Shown piece after piece: positions 16,686 through 24,940 of a stretch of DNA of 64,000 nucleotides (positions within the stretch are counted from its first letter, which is position 1; every line of letters starts with the position of its first letter). The stretch is from Roseovarius sp. THAF9 (GTDB lineage: Bacteria; Pseudomonadota; Alphaproteobacteria; Rhodobacterales; Rhodobacteraceae): positions 186,001 to 250,000 of the forward strand of contig NZ_CP045404.1 in assembly GCF_009363715.1 (NCBI RefSeq), in the 5' to 3' direction. The notes beneath the pieces were generated by a model. It was not told where the DNA came from and made no database searches. It worked only from the letters and a program-made list of their open reading frames with translations. The position numbers were made by a program, and so were the translations under genes.

Positions 16686-17675
16686 ATGCCTGATCAGTTG
16701 ATTTTCGGGATGGAAGTGTTCCTGAACGGTCTTATGGCCGGGGTGCTGTATGCGCTGGTCGCGCTGGGCTTCGTGCTGATCTACAAGGCGTCGGGGATCT
16801 TCAATTATGCGCAAGGTGTCATGGCCCTCTTTGCGGCGCTGACGCTGGTGGGGATCATGGAAGGGCAGGTGCCGTTTTCGCACCTGATCAACGCGATCTT
16901 CGGCACGGAGATCCACCATTTCGGCTGGCACGTGCCGGCGCTGGCGGCGATTTTGCTGACGATGGTTGTGATGGTGGCGCTGGCCTGGGTCGTGAATGTG
17001 CTGATCTTCAAGCACCTGGTGAACCAGGAGCCGATCATCCTGTTCATGGCCACCATAGGCCTTGCCTATTTCCTCGAAGGGTTCGGGGACATGATGTGGG
17101 GGTCGGACATCAAGACGATGGATGTGGGCCTGCCGCAGGGGATCAACGAGGTGATCGACGAGACCACGGCGGGGTGGTTCGGCTATGGCTTTTTCATCGA
17201 CAACCTGGACATCGTGGCGACGGTGATTGCCGCCGCGCTGGTCTTCACGCTGATCGTGTTCGCGCAATACACCAAGCAGGGGCGCGCGATGCGGGCCGTG
17301 GCGGATGACCACCAGGCGGCGCTGTCGGTGGGCATTTCGCTGAACTTCATCTGGGTGATGGTGTGGTCGCTGGCCGGATTTGTTGCGCTGGTCGCCGGGA
17401 TCATGTGGGGCACCAAGTCGGGCGTGCAATTCTCGCTGAGCCTGATCGCGCTGAAGGCTTTGCCGGTGCTGATGCTGGGCGGGTTCACCTCGATCCCCGG
17501 GGCCATCGTGGGGGGCTTGCTGATCGGCGTGGGCGAGAAGCTGTTCGAGTTCGCCATCGGCGCGCCGTATCTGGGCGGGGCGACGGAGATCTGGTTCGCC
17601 TACGTGCTGGCGCTGATCTTTCTGGTGTTCCGGCCGCAGGGTCTCTTTGGCGAGAAGATTATCGAGAGGGTATGA
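16686..17675 (+). CDS. Branched-chain amino acid-type ABC permease (LivH-like)
   Basis: A 329-aa inner-membrane permease with about eight hydrophobic spans. Motifs include GLMAGVLYALVALGFVLIYK at the first span, IFNYAQGVMALFAA, and the coupling region QYTKQGRAMRAVADD followed by AALSVGI, which contacts the ATPases. A GAGGAG Shine-Dalgarno lies 6 bases before the start. It forms the translocation pore with the LivM-type protein at 18.2 kb. Relatives carry amino acids, urea, amides, aromatic acids and others, so the name does not fix the cargo. Confidence 0.9.
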   Translation: MPDQLIFGMEVFLNGLMAGVLYALVALGFVLIYKASGIFNYAQGVMALFAALTLVGIMEGQVPFSHLINAIFGTEIHHFGWHVPALAAILLTMVVMVALAWVVNVLIFKHLVNQEPIILFMATIGLAYFLEGFGDMMWGSDIKTMDVGLPQGINEVIDETTAGWFGYGFFIDNLDIVATVIAAALVFTLIVFAQYTKQGRAMRAVADDHQAALSVGISLNFIWVMVWSLAGFVALVAGIMWGTKSGVQFSLSLIALKALPVLMLGGFTSIPGAIVGGLLIGVGEKLFEFAIGAPYLGGATEIWFAYVLALIFLVFRPQGLFGEKIIERV

Positions 17676-17678
17676 GTC

Positions 17679-17891
17679 GTGAGCCTTGAGCAGAGCATTG
17701 ACTGCCCGGACTGCGGCGCGCCCATCGCGATAGAGACGCGGGCGCTGATGGAAGGAGCTTCGTTCGCCTGTGGCGATTGCGGCGCGGAGATTTCGATGGC
17801 GGGACGCGCCGAGGAAAGCTGGGGCGCGGCGCAGGCGAAGTTCGCGGCGCTGAAGGCGGATATGCTGAAGGCCGGGGAGGGCAAGACATGA
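17679..17891 (+). CDS. Small zinc-ribbon protein
   Basis: A 70-aa protein with a CPDCG...CGDCG zinc-ribbon (residues 9-35) and a helical tail. It starts with GTG at 17679, only 3 bases after the LivH stop, and its TGA overlaps the next ATG. It is too small to be an enzyme; a regulatory or assembly role is possible. It is likely real because of the coupled spacing and the two conserved cysteine pairs. Confidence 0.65.
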   Translation: MSLEQSIDCPDCGAPIAIETRALMEGASFACGDCGAEISMAGRAEESWGAAQAKFAALKADMLKAGEGKT

Positions 17892-18136
17892 GACAGCTGA
17901 TCGCGATTTTGAACGTCGTCGCGTGGTCGGGGTTCTGGGCCTTCGGGTACCTGGCGCTGACCTCGGACGTGGATCAGAGCGGACAGATGGTGGTTGCCGC
18001 GATCCTTGCGGCGCTGGGTGGCGGCACGGGGATGCTGGCATATTTCTGGCTGGTGCGGCACGCGGAGGAGACGGGCTATGCTCGGCCTGCGAACCGCGTG
18101 GCGAAGCGGGAGGACGACGATGCGGAACCGGTTTGA
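17888..18136 (+). CDS. Small two-span membrane protein of unknown function
   Basis: An 82-aa protein with two hydrophobic helices (about residues 4-24 and 32-54) and a charged cytoplasmic tail ending EDDDAEPV. It starts in an ATGA overlap with the zinc-ribbon gene. No family is recognised. Its location between the two permease genes suggests that it belongs to the importer, perhaps as an accessory subunit. Confidence 0.6.
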   Translation: MRQLIAILNVVAWSGFWAFGYLALTSDVDQSGQMVVAAILAALGGGTGMLAYFWLVRHAEETGYARPANRVAKREDDDAEPV

Positions 18137-18235
18137 GCGGCCCCGCGCGAGCGACCGCGTGTCCCTGCGGGCCACGGCACCCGCCCGCCCGGGACCTTCG
18201 TTTCGGGCCTGTGACGTATCTGGAGGAGAGATCTG

Positions 18236-19312
18236 ATGTTTTATCGTGAGGCGGGCGACTTCAAGACGTCCTACGTGGCGGACAGCCAGACCTTTCCGAT
18301 CAAGTTCGACAGGTTCCGCTATTACGCGGTGTTGCTGGTGGCCTTTGCCATCGTGCCCTTCGTGATCAATGACTATTGGGTGAACGCGGTCTTCCTGCCG
18401 TTCCTGATCTATTCGATCGCGGCAATCGGGCTCAATATCCTCGTTGGCTATTGCGGGCAGGTCAGCCTTGGCACCGGGGGCTTCATGGCCGTGGGAGCCT
18501 ATGCCTGTTACAAGCTGATGACCGGGTTTCCCGAGGTGAGCATTTTCATCCACGTGATCCTGTCGGGCGGGATCACGGCGGGGGTCTGCGTGCTGTTTGG
18601 CTTGCCGAGCTTGCGGATCAAGGGCTTCTACCTGGCGGTGGCGACGCTGGCGGCGCAGTTCTTTCTTGTCTGGCTCTTCAATCGGGTGGGGTGGTTCTAC
18701 AACTACTCGGCCTCGGGGCAGATTAACGCGCCCGAGCGGACGGTCTTCGGTGTGCCCATTACGGGGGCCGAGACCGCGCCCTGGGCGGCGTATCTCTTTT
18801 GCCTGGTGTTCACCGTGGTTTGCGCGCTTGTGGCGCGGAACCTGACGCGGGGGATGCAGGGGCGGCAGTGGATGGCCATCCGGGACATGGATATCGCCGC
18901 CGAGATCATCGGGGTGAACCCGCTGAAGGCCAAGCTGAGCGCCTTTGCCGTGTCGGGCTTTTTCGTCGGCATCGCGGGGGCGCTGTTCTTTGCCGTCTAC
19001 CTGGGCGCCGTGGAAGTGGGCGAGGTCTTTGGCATCAACAAGTCGTTCCTTGTGCTGTTCATGGTGATCATCGGCGGGCTGGGATCGATCTTTGGCTCGT
19101 TCGCCGGGGCGGCGTTTCTGGTGCTGTTGCCGGTGCTGCTGAAGAACGTGTTGGTGGGCGGGTTGGGCTGGCCCACGGACCTGGCGGCGCATTTCGAGTT
19201 CATCATCGTGGGTGGGCTGATCGTGATATTCCTGGTGGCCGAGCCGCACGGGCTGGCGCAGCTGTGGCGGGTGGCGAAGGAGAAATTGAGACTATGGCCG
19301 TTTCCGCATTAG
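18236..19312 (+). CDS. Branched-chain amino acid-type ABC permease (LivM-like)
   Basis: A 358-aa permease. The first third shows AIGLNILVGYCGQVSLG and GGFMAVGAYA, the middle LPSLRIKGFYLAVATLAAQF, and the coupling loop ends IRDMDIAAEIIGVNPLKAKL, all standard for LivM. A GGAGGAGA Shine-Dalgarno lies at 18220-18227. The N-terminal 30 residues are hydrophilic and somewhat long. The C-terminal tail (LWRVAKEKLRLWPFPH) is cytoplasmic. It completes the pore with the LivH-like subunit. Confidence 0.9.
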   Translation: MFYREAGDFKTSYVADSQTFPIKFDRFRYYAVLLVAFAIVPFVINDYWVNAVFLPFLIYSIAAIGLNILVGYCGQVSLGTGGFMAVGAYACYKLMTGFPEVSIFIHVILSGGITAGVCVLFGLPSLRIKGFYLAVATLAAQFFLVWLFNRVGWFYNYSASGQINAPERTVFGVPITGAETAPWAAYLFCLVFTVVCALVARNLTRGMQGRQWMAIRDMDIAAEIIGVNPLKAKLSAFAVSGFFVGIAGALFFAVYLGAVEVGEVFGINKSFLVLFMVIIGGLGSIFGSFAGAAFLVLLPVLLKNVLVGGLGWPTDLAAHFEFIIVGGLIVIFLVAEPHGLAQLWRVAKEKLRLWPFPH

Positions 19313-19323
19313 CGGGGCGGCAT

Positions 19324-19342
19324 GGCGGGATGAAATCCCGCC
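19324..19342 (+). repeat. Short dispersed hairpin between permease and binding-protein genes
   Basis: GGCGGGAT-GAA-ATCCCGCC followed by CTACGGG. This is an 8-bp stem of a type often scattered in Rhodobacteraceae gaps; it may stabilise the upstream or downstream message. Confidence 0.5.
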
Positions 19343-19404
19343 CTACGGGTTGGGCGCTCGCGCCCATGGCGAGACATCGGACATACCAAGGGAGGAACAA
19401 ACCG

Positions 19405-20685
19405 ATGAAACATAAACTGCTGACAGCGATTGCGGCTGTGGCGATGGTGGCGAGCCCCGCGCTTGCGGAGCTGACCATCGTCGATACCAGCTATCGCACC
19501 GGGCCCTATGCGGCGAACGGCATTCCGTTCTCGGATGGCTACCAGGACTATTTCACCCTGCTGAACGAACGTGACGGCGGCATCGGTGGCGAGATGATCA
19601 ACCTGATCGAATGCGAGACCGGGTACAACACCGAGAAGGGTGTGGAGTGTTACGAGGCCACGAAGGGCGAAGGCGCGCTGGTGTATCAGCCGCTGTCCAC
19701 CGGCATCACCTATCAGCTGATCCCCAAGGCGACCGCCGACGGCATCCCGCTTCACACGATGGGCTACGGTCGTACCAGCGCCAAGGCCGGCGAGGTGTTC
19801 AAGTGGGTGTTCAACTATCCGGCCAACTACTGGGACGGTGCGTCGCTCGCGATCACGCATCTGGCGGAGCAGAACGAGGGTGATCTGAGCGGCAAGAAAG
19901 TGGCGCTGGTCTATCACAACTCCGCCTATGGCAAGGAGCCGATCCGGACGCTGGAGAAGCTGGCCGAGAAGCATGGTTACGAGCTGATGTTGCTGCCGGT
20001 GGATCACCCGGGCCAGGAGCAGAAGTCGCAGTGGTTGCAGGTGCGCCAGCAGCGTCCGGACTATGTGATCATGTGGGGTTGGGGCGTGATGAACCAGGTC
20101 GCGATCCAGGAGGCCGTGAACATCCGGTTCCCGATGGAGAATTTCATCGGCATCTGGTGGTCCGGCTCGGAGAACGATGTGAAGTCGGCGGGCCCGAAGG
20201 CCGATGGCTACAAGGCGCTGACCTTCCACAACCTTGGGTCCGATTATCCGGTCTATGACGACATCCAGCAATATGTCGTGGATACCGGCAATGCCGCCGG
20301 TGCGGGCGATCAGATCGGCTCGGTCCTGTATAACCGGGGCATGTATGCCGCGATGCTGGCCGCCGAGGCGATCAAGACCGCGCAGGAGATGCATGGTACC
20401 GCCGCGATCAACGCTGCCCAGATGCGCGACGGGATGGAGAACCTGGAGATGACCGAGGAGAAGATGGCCGCACTTGGCCTCCCGAACTTTGGCCCCGAGT
20501 TCAAGGTGTCGTGCGAGAACCACGGCGGCAACGGCTTTGGCGCCGTGTCGCAGTGGAACGCGGAGGCCGGCGAGTTCGACCTGATCACGGAGTACTACCA
20601 GTCGGACCAGGAGATCATCCAGCCACTGGTGGAAGAGGATTCGACCGCGTTCGCCGAGGAGAACGGCATCGAGCCGGGTTGTTGA
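19405..20685 (+). CDS. ABC transporter periplasmic binding protein (LivK-like)
   Basis: A 426-aa type-I periplasmic binding protein. Residues 1-21 are a signal peptide (MKHKLLTAIA...PALA, cut before Glu22). GGAGGAACAA precedes the ATG at 19405; the frame is open further upstream but only as antisense-type noise. The mature chain starts ELTIVDTSYRTGPYA and has the two-lobe pattern (KVALVYHNSAYGKEP at the lobe boundary). At over 400 residues it is longer than leucine-binding proteins and resembles the COG0683 members encoded beside CoA ligases. It fixes the specificity of the importer; the ligand is unknown. Confidence 0.88.
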   Translation: MKHKLLTAIAAVAMVASPALAELTIVDTSYRTGPYAANGIPFSDGYQDYFTLLNERDGGIGGEMINLIECETGYNTEKGVECYEATKGEGALVYQPLSTGITYQLIPKATADGIPLHTMGYGRTSAKAGEVFKWVFNYPANYWDGASLAITHLAEQNEGDLSGKKVALVYHNSAYGKEPIRTLEKLAEKHGYELMLLPVDHPGQEQKSQWLQVRQQRPDYVIMWGWGVMNQVAIQEAVNIRFPMENFIGIWWSGSENDVKSAGPKADGYKALTFHNLGSDYPVYDDIQQYVVDTGNAAGAGDQIGSVLYNRGMYAAMLAAEAIKTAQEMHGTAAINAAQMRDGMENLEMTEEKMAALGLPNFGPEFKVSCENHGGNGFGAVSQWNAEAGEFDLITEYYQSDQEIIQPLVEEDSTAFAEENGIEPGC

Positions 20686-20697
20686 TCTGACACTATT

Positions 20698-20730
20698 TCC
20701 CCGGCCGCTGCACGCGGTGGCGGCCGGGGA
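20698..20730 (+). terminator. GC-rich hairpin after the binding-protein gene
   Basis: An 11-bp stem (TCCCCGGCCGC with GCGGCCGGGGA) and an 11-base loop start 13 bases after the stop; a T5 run (GAGTATTTTTGG) follows 9 bases later. It probably lowers transcription into the LivF gene so that the binding protein is made in excess. Confidence 0.55.
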
Positions 20731-20798
20731 TCATTGAGTATTTTTGGCAAGAAAAAGCGCGGGTCGCACGCTAGACCCGGCGTGATGGAGACCGACGC

Positions 20799-21626
20799 AT
20801 GGCCGAGGCTGCTGTTCAGACCGAAGAGAACCTGCTTGAGGTGAACAATATCGAGGTGATCTACAACCACGTGATCCTCGTGTTGAAGGGTGTAAGCCTG
20901 AGCGTGCCGAAGGGCGGGATTACCGCTCTGTTGGGCGGCAACGGGGCGGGCAAGACCACCACGCTGAAGGCGATTTCCAACTTGCTGCGCTCGGAACGCG
21001 GCGAGGTCACGAAGGGCAATATCCGGTATCGTGGCGAGCGGGTACAGGACCTGGTGCCGTCGGAGCTGGTGAAGAAGGGCGTGATCCAGGTGATGGAGGG
21101 GCGGCATTGCTTCGAGCACCTGACGGTCGAGGAAAACCTGCTGACCGGGGCCTATACGCGCGGGTCGAGCAAGGGGGAGATCGAGAAGGATCTGGACCTT
21201 GTGTACGAATATTTTCCGCGGCTGAAGGAGCGGCGGCGGAGTCAGGCGGGATACACGTCAGGCGGGGAGCAGCAGATGTGCGCCATCGGGCGCGCGCTGA
21301 TGTCCCGGCCCGAGACGATCCTGCTGGACGAGCCCAGCATGGGGCTGGCGCCGCAGCTGGTGGAGCAGATTTTCGGGATCGTGAAATCGCTGAACGAGGA
21401 GGAGGGCTATACCTTCCTGCTGGCGGAGCAGAACACCAACGTGGCGCTGCGGTTCGCGCAGTATGGATACATCCTGGAGTCGGGCCGCGTGGTGATGGAT
21501 GGGCCCGCGAAGGAGCTACGCGAGAACCCGGACGTGAAGGAATTCTACCTGGGCATGTCCGACGAGGGGCGCAAATCTTTCCGCGACGTGCGCAGCTATC
21601 GCCGCCGCAAGCGGTGGCTGAGCTGA
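20799..21626 (+). CDS. ABC transporter ATP-binding protein (LivF-type)
   Basis: A 275-aa ATPase. Walker A is GGNGAGKTTT near residue 47, the signature region YTSGGEQQMCAIGRAL, Walker B TILLDEPSMGLAPQLV and the switch motif LLAEQNTNVAL, all diagnostic of LivF. The C-terminal tail is longer than usual and basic (SYRRRKRWLS). Its TGA overlaps the next ATG. With LivG it makes the heterodimeric motor of the importer. Confidence 0.9.
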   Translation: MAEAAVQTEENLLEVNNIEVIYNHVILVLKGVSLSVPKGGITALLGGNGAGKTTTLKAISNLLRSERGEVTKGNIRYRGERVQDLVPSELVKKGVIQVMEGRHCFEHLTVEENLLTGAYTRGSSKGEIEKDLDLVYEYFPRLKERRRSQAGYTSGGEQQMCAIGRALMSRPETILLDEPSMGLAPQLVEQIFGIVKSLNEEEGYTFLLAEQNTNVALRFAQYGYILESGRVVMDGPAKELRENPDVKEFYLGMSDEGRKSFRDVRSYRRRKRWLS

Positions 21627-21925
21627 TGACAGAAGCGCGCGTCGCTTGCAGGACGCCTGCCGAAGGGCGAGACGGGGCTACGAGCATTCCGGAATGGAAA
21701 TTCGACGCTGTCCGCCGTGGCATTCACGCTGCATTGGCAGCGGGGCCACTTCCGTTCAAGGATTTACGCGAGGCGGTGTGTTCAAAGCTGTCCGAAGAAC
21801 AACTTTCGCAGCTCGGATCACTGGGCTGGCATGTGACCACCGTGAAGCTGGAGTTGGAAGTGCGCGGCGAAGTGGCGCGCGTCGCTGGCAAAGGGCCGCA
21901 GGTGATCCAGCGCGCGGAGACCTAG
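21626..21925 (+). CDS. Small protein, DUF6958-like
   Basis: A 99-aa protein starting in a TGATG overlap with the LivF gene. The core (residues 25-95: KFDAVRRGIHAALAAGPLPF, then LGWHVTTVKLELEVRG) reads like a small winged-helix-type domain and resembles what I know of DUF6958, but I am not sure of the family. It ends the plus-strand importer operon and converges with the gene at 21931 after 5 bases. Function unknown. Confidence 0.6.
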   Translation: MTEARVACRTPAEGRDGATSIPEWKFDAVRRGIHAALAAGPLPFKDLREAVCSKLSEEQLSQLGSLGWHVTTVKLELEVRGEVARVAGKGPQVIQRAET

Positions 21926-21930
21926 GTATG

Positions 21931-22779
21931 TCAGTTTCCGGTCAGTTCCGCCCGCATTTCCTCGATAAGGGCCAGAGCCTCGGTGCGGGTGTTGCGGATG
22001 TTGGGGCGGAAGCCCTGGGATTCGGCGCGCAGGCGGATGTCTTCCTCGGTTTCCGCCCCGGCGGCGTAGCGCGCGGAGCCGAGCGACGCGGCCTCGTTCA
22101 GCCGCTTGCCGCGATGGGCGTATTGCACCCAGGCGGCGGGCAGGATTTCGCAGCCGTTGAGGTTGACGAGGAAGAACCAGCGGCGGTCGGTGGCGCGGAT
22201 GCGTTCCTCGATGTGGTCGTAGAAATCATTGACGTCGCGGCTGTGATGGAAGGTGAAATGCGAGAAGTCCACGTCCATGATGACAGTTTCGGGATCGAAC
22301 CGGATGCGGCGGACGAAATCGGCGGTTGTGTAGGTCGGGTCATGCGTGACGCGGGCGCGCCGCGTGCAGGGCATCTCGGCGATGCGGGCGATGGCGGCGT
22401 CGCGGTCGGAGAAGAGGTTGGGATCGAACGCCTCGGTATTGGCGGCGCGCAGGATCTGGCGCTTGGTTTCCTCGGACGCGTCGAAGCGGACAGAGCCCAT
22501 GGAATGTGCGAGGTTGAGCGCGCGGCCCCGGCGGGAATAGGCCGTCCAGGCGGCGGGGTCGATGCGGGTGCCGTTGAGGTTGACGAGAAAGAACCATTTT
22601 TCCTCGCCGGTGGCAGCGATGCGCGCCTCGAGCCGGTCGTAGAAGGCGTTGACGGTGGCGCTATCGGGGAAATGGACCTCGCTGAAGTCGACCTCCATGA
22701 TCTGCAGGTCGTCGTGGAAGGTGATGCGCGCATCCAGCGCGGCGCGGTCGAGAGCGGGCGCGGTATCGGTGTCGGTCAT
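21931..22779 (-). CDS. Unknown protein with an internal tandem duplication
   Basis: A 282-aa soluble protein made of two homologous halves of about 120 residues. Half 1 (about 18-132) has IMEVDFSEVHFPDS, FYDRLEARI, KWFFLVNLNGTRIDPAAW, RRGRALN. Half 2 (about 157-277) has IMDVDFSHFTFHHS, FYDHIEERI, RWFFLVNLNGCEILPAAW, HRGKRLN. Each half ends in AxIxEM. The alternating pattern suggests a STAS/SpoIIAA-like alpha-beta fold, but I cannot name a family. It is transcribed opposite to, and lodged inside, the importer/CoA-ligase cluster, diverging from the gene at 22908. Confidence 0.7.
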   Translation of the reverse strand: MTDTDTAPALDRAALDARITFHDDLQIMEVDFSEVHFPDSATVNAFYDRLEARIAATGEEKWFFLVNLNGTRIDPAAWTAYSRRGRALNLAHSMGSVRFDASEETKRQILRAANTEAFDPNLFSDRDAAIARIAEMPCTRRARVTHDPTYTTADFVRRIRFDPETVIMDVDFSHFTFHHSRDVNDFYDHIEERIRATDRRWFFLVNLNGCEILPAAWVQYAHRGKRLNEAASLGSARYAAGAETEEDIRLRAESQGFRPNIRNTRTEALALIEEMRAELTGN

Positions 22780-22907
22780 GGTAGCAGTCTCTGGTATCTG
22801 TCTGGCGAAAATTCAGTATACAAAAGTATGCAATCGGTAACACGGCGGCGCATGTCCGACCATCGGGCAAGCTGTCGCAGGGTCGAGGGCCGATGGAGGG
22901 CCAGCAC

Positions 22908-24128
22908 ATGAGCCAGTATTTCGATGATCTTGAAGCGCGCAAGTCTGAGGACCGCGCGTCGGCCATTGCTCGCGCATTGGGCGAGCAGATCGGACGGGCG
23001 CAGGGGCTTGGGGGCTATGGCGATACGCTGGCGGGGGTCGCGCCGGGGGATATCAAGAGCGTGGCTGACCTGGCCCGCTTGCCGGTGCTGCGCAAGGCGG
23101 ATCTGGGGCAGGCGCAGAAAGCTGCGCCGCCGTTTGGCGGGCTGACGGCGGGGCCGGCGTCGGGCTTTGCGCATGTGTTTCAGAGCCCCGGGCCGATTTA
23201 CGAGCCCGGCGGAGCCGGGGCAGACTGGTGGCGGATGGGACGGTTTCTGCATGCCTGCGGGATTGGTGCGGGCGATATCGTGCAGAACTGCTTCGGCTAC
23301 CACCTGACGCCGGCGGGCATGATGTTCGAGAACGGCGCGCGGGCGGTGGGGGCCACAGTCCTGCCTGCCGGAACGGGCCAGACCGAGTTGCAGGTAAGGG
23401 CCGCGCATGACATCGGGACCACGGCCTATGCCGGGACGCCGGATTACCTGAAGGTGATCCTGGACAAGGCGGACGAGATGGGGCTGCGCCTGCGCATCAC
23501 CAAGGCCGCCGTGGGGGGCGGTGCGCTGTTCCCGTCGCTGCGGCAGGAATATGCTGATCGGGGCATTCAATGCCTGCAATGCTATGCCACCGCCGACCTG
23601 GGCAACATCGCCTACGAGAGCCCGGCGCAGGAGGGACTGATCGTCGACGAGGGCGTGATCGTGGAGATCGTGACGCCCGGCACCGGCGATCCGGTTGCGC
23701 CCGGCGAAGTGGGAGAGGTCGTGGTGACCACGCTGAACCCGGATTATCCGCTGATCCGCTTTGCCACCGGCGATTTGAGCGCGGTGCTGGAGGGGGAAAG
23801 CCCCTGTGGGCGGACCAATATGCGGATCAAGGGCTGGATGGGGCGCGCCGACCAGACCACCAAGATCAAGGGCATGTTCGTGCGCCCCGAGCAGGTGGCC
23901 GCGCTGGTGGCCAAGCATGACGAGATCGCACGCGCCCGGGTCGTGGCCAGCCGCGAGGGCGAGATGGACGTGATGACCGTCCAGATCGAGGCCGATGGCG
24001 GCGCACCGGAGGCCTATGCGGCAACAGTGAGTGACGTGCTGAAGCTGAAAGGCAAGATCGAGGTCGTGGCGCGGGGCAGCCTGCCCAACGATGGCAAGGT
24101 GATCGAGGATTTGCGCAGCTACGAGTGA
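22908..24128 (+). CDS. Phenylacetate-CoA ligase family protein
   Basis: A 406-aa AMP-dependent ligase of the PaaK type. The glycine/serine-rich loop is replaced by FQSPGPIYEPGG; QCYATADLG and RFATGDLSAV are the ATP-binding and linker motifs, and KIKGMFVRPEQVA begins the small C-terminal domain. The start at 22908 has GGAGGG 8-13 bases upstream; a Met five codons earlier is possible. It comes after the importer operon and is the second CoA ligase there, so the imported compound may be an aryl or short acyl acid. Substrate unknown. Confidence 0.82.
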   Translation: MSQYFDDLEARKSEDRASAIARALGEQIGRAQGLGGYGDTLAGVAPGDIKSVADLARLPVLRKADLGQAQKAAPPFGGLTAGPASGFAHVFQSPGPIYEPGGAGADWWRMGRFLHACGIGAGDIVQNCFGYHLTPAGMMFENGARAVGATVLPAGTGQTELQVRAAHDIGTTAYAGTPDYLKVILDKADEMGLRLRITKAAVGGGALFPSLRQEYADRGIQCLQCYATADLGNIAYESPAQEGLIVDEGVIVEIVTPGTGDPVAPGEVGEVVVTTLNPDYPLIRFATGDLSAVLEGESPCGRTNMRIKGWMGRADQTTKIKGMFVRPEQVAALVAKHDEIARARVVASREGEMDVMTVQIEADGGAPEAYAATVSDVLKLKGKIEVVARGSLPNDGKVIEDLRSYE

Positions 24129-24146
24129 CGCTGTCCGGGCGCGGCG

Positions 24147-24905
24147 TCACTGTTCGTCGCGGATGAAGGCCGGTTCGTCCTCGGTCGAGCGGGCGGCGTC
24201 ATAGCGGTAGCCGCCGGAGTCGAAATCCTTGAGGGCTTCGGGATCGGTCAGGCGGTTCTGGACGATGAAGCGGGCCATGGCGCCGCGGGCCTTTTTGGCG
24301 AAGAAGCTGATGACCTTGGCTTCGCCATTTTTTGTGTCGAGGAAGGTGGGGGTGATGACCCGGAGCTTGAGCGCGTCGCGGTCGACGGCGCCGAAATATT
24401 CCTGGCTGGCGCAGTTGACCAGCACGTTTGTTTCCACCTCGTCGGCATAGCGATTGAGCGCCTTCGACAGGCGGTCGCCCCAGTAGTCGTAGAGCGATTT
24501 GCCCTTCTCGGTCTTGAGGCGGCTGCCCATTTCCAGACGGTAAGGCTCGATATTGTCCAGGGGGCGCAAAAGGCCGTAGAGGCCCGACAGGATGCGCAGG
24601 TGATCCTGCGCCCAGTCGAGTTCGTCGGCGTCGAGCGATCCGGCTTCGAGCCCTTGGTAGGTGTCGCCGGCAAAGGCGAGCGCGGCGGGCTTCCTGTCCT
24701 GCGAACCGAAATTGCTGAACCGTTCGGCGTTGAGTTTTGCGAGGTCGTCGGAGATGCCCATCAGCTTTTTCAGGTCGGCCTGGCTGAGTTCGCGGGCGAC
24801 GTCGGCCAGCGCGTGCGCATCCTTGGCGAAGGCGGGGCCGGTGGGGTGGATCCCCTCGGCCGGGGACATGTCCATTTTCTTGGCAGGCGAGACGACGACG
24901 AGCAT
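24147..24905 (-). CDS. yaaA: Peroxide stress protein YaaA (UPF0246)
   Basis: A 252-aa protein starting MLVVVSPAKKMDM, with NAERFSNF and YLVEMGSRLKT-like YRLEMGSRLKT and the ending ISFFAKKARGAMARFIVQN, all characteristic of YaaA. In E. coli, YaaA limits free iron and DNA damage under hydrogen peroxide and binds DNA. Length matches the family. It converges with the PaaK-like gene and lies 35 bases downstream of recQ on the same strand, so the two damage-related genes may be cotranscribed. Confidence 0.92.
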   Translation of the reverse strand: MLVVVSPAKKMDMSPAEGIHPTGPAFAKDAHALADVARELSQADLKKLMGISDDLAKLNAERFSNFGSQDRKPAALAFAGDTYQGLEAGSLDADELDWAQDHLRILSGLYGLLRPLDNIEPYRLEMGSRLKTEKGKSLYDYWGDRLSKALNRYADEVETNVLVNCASQEYFGAVDRDALKLRVITPTFLDTKNGEAKVISFFAKKARGAMARFIVQNRLTDPEALKDFDSGGYRYDAARSTEDEPAFIRDEQ

Positions 24906-24940
24906 ATGTGACCCTTGGCTGGTTCCGTGTTCGGGCTGAT

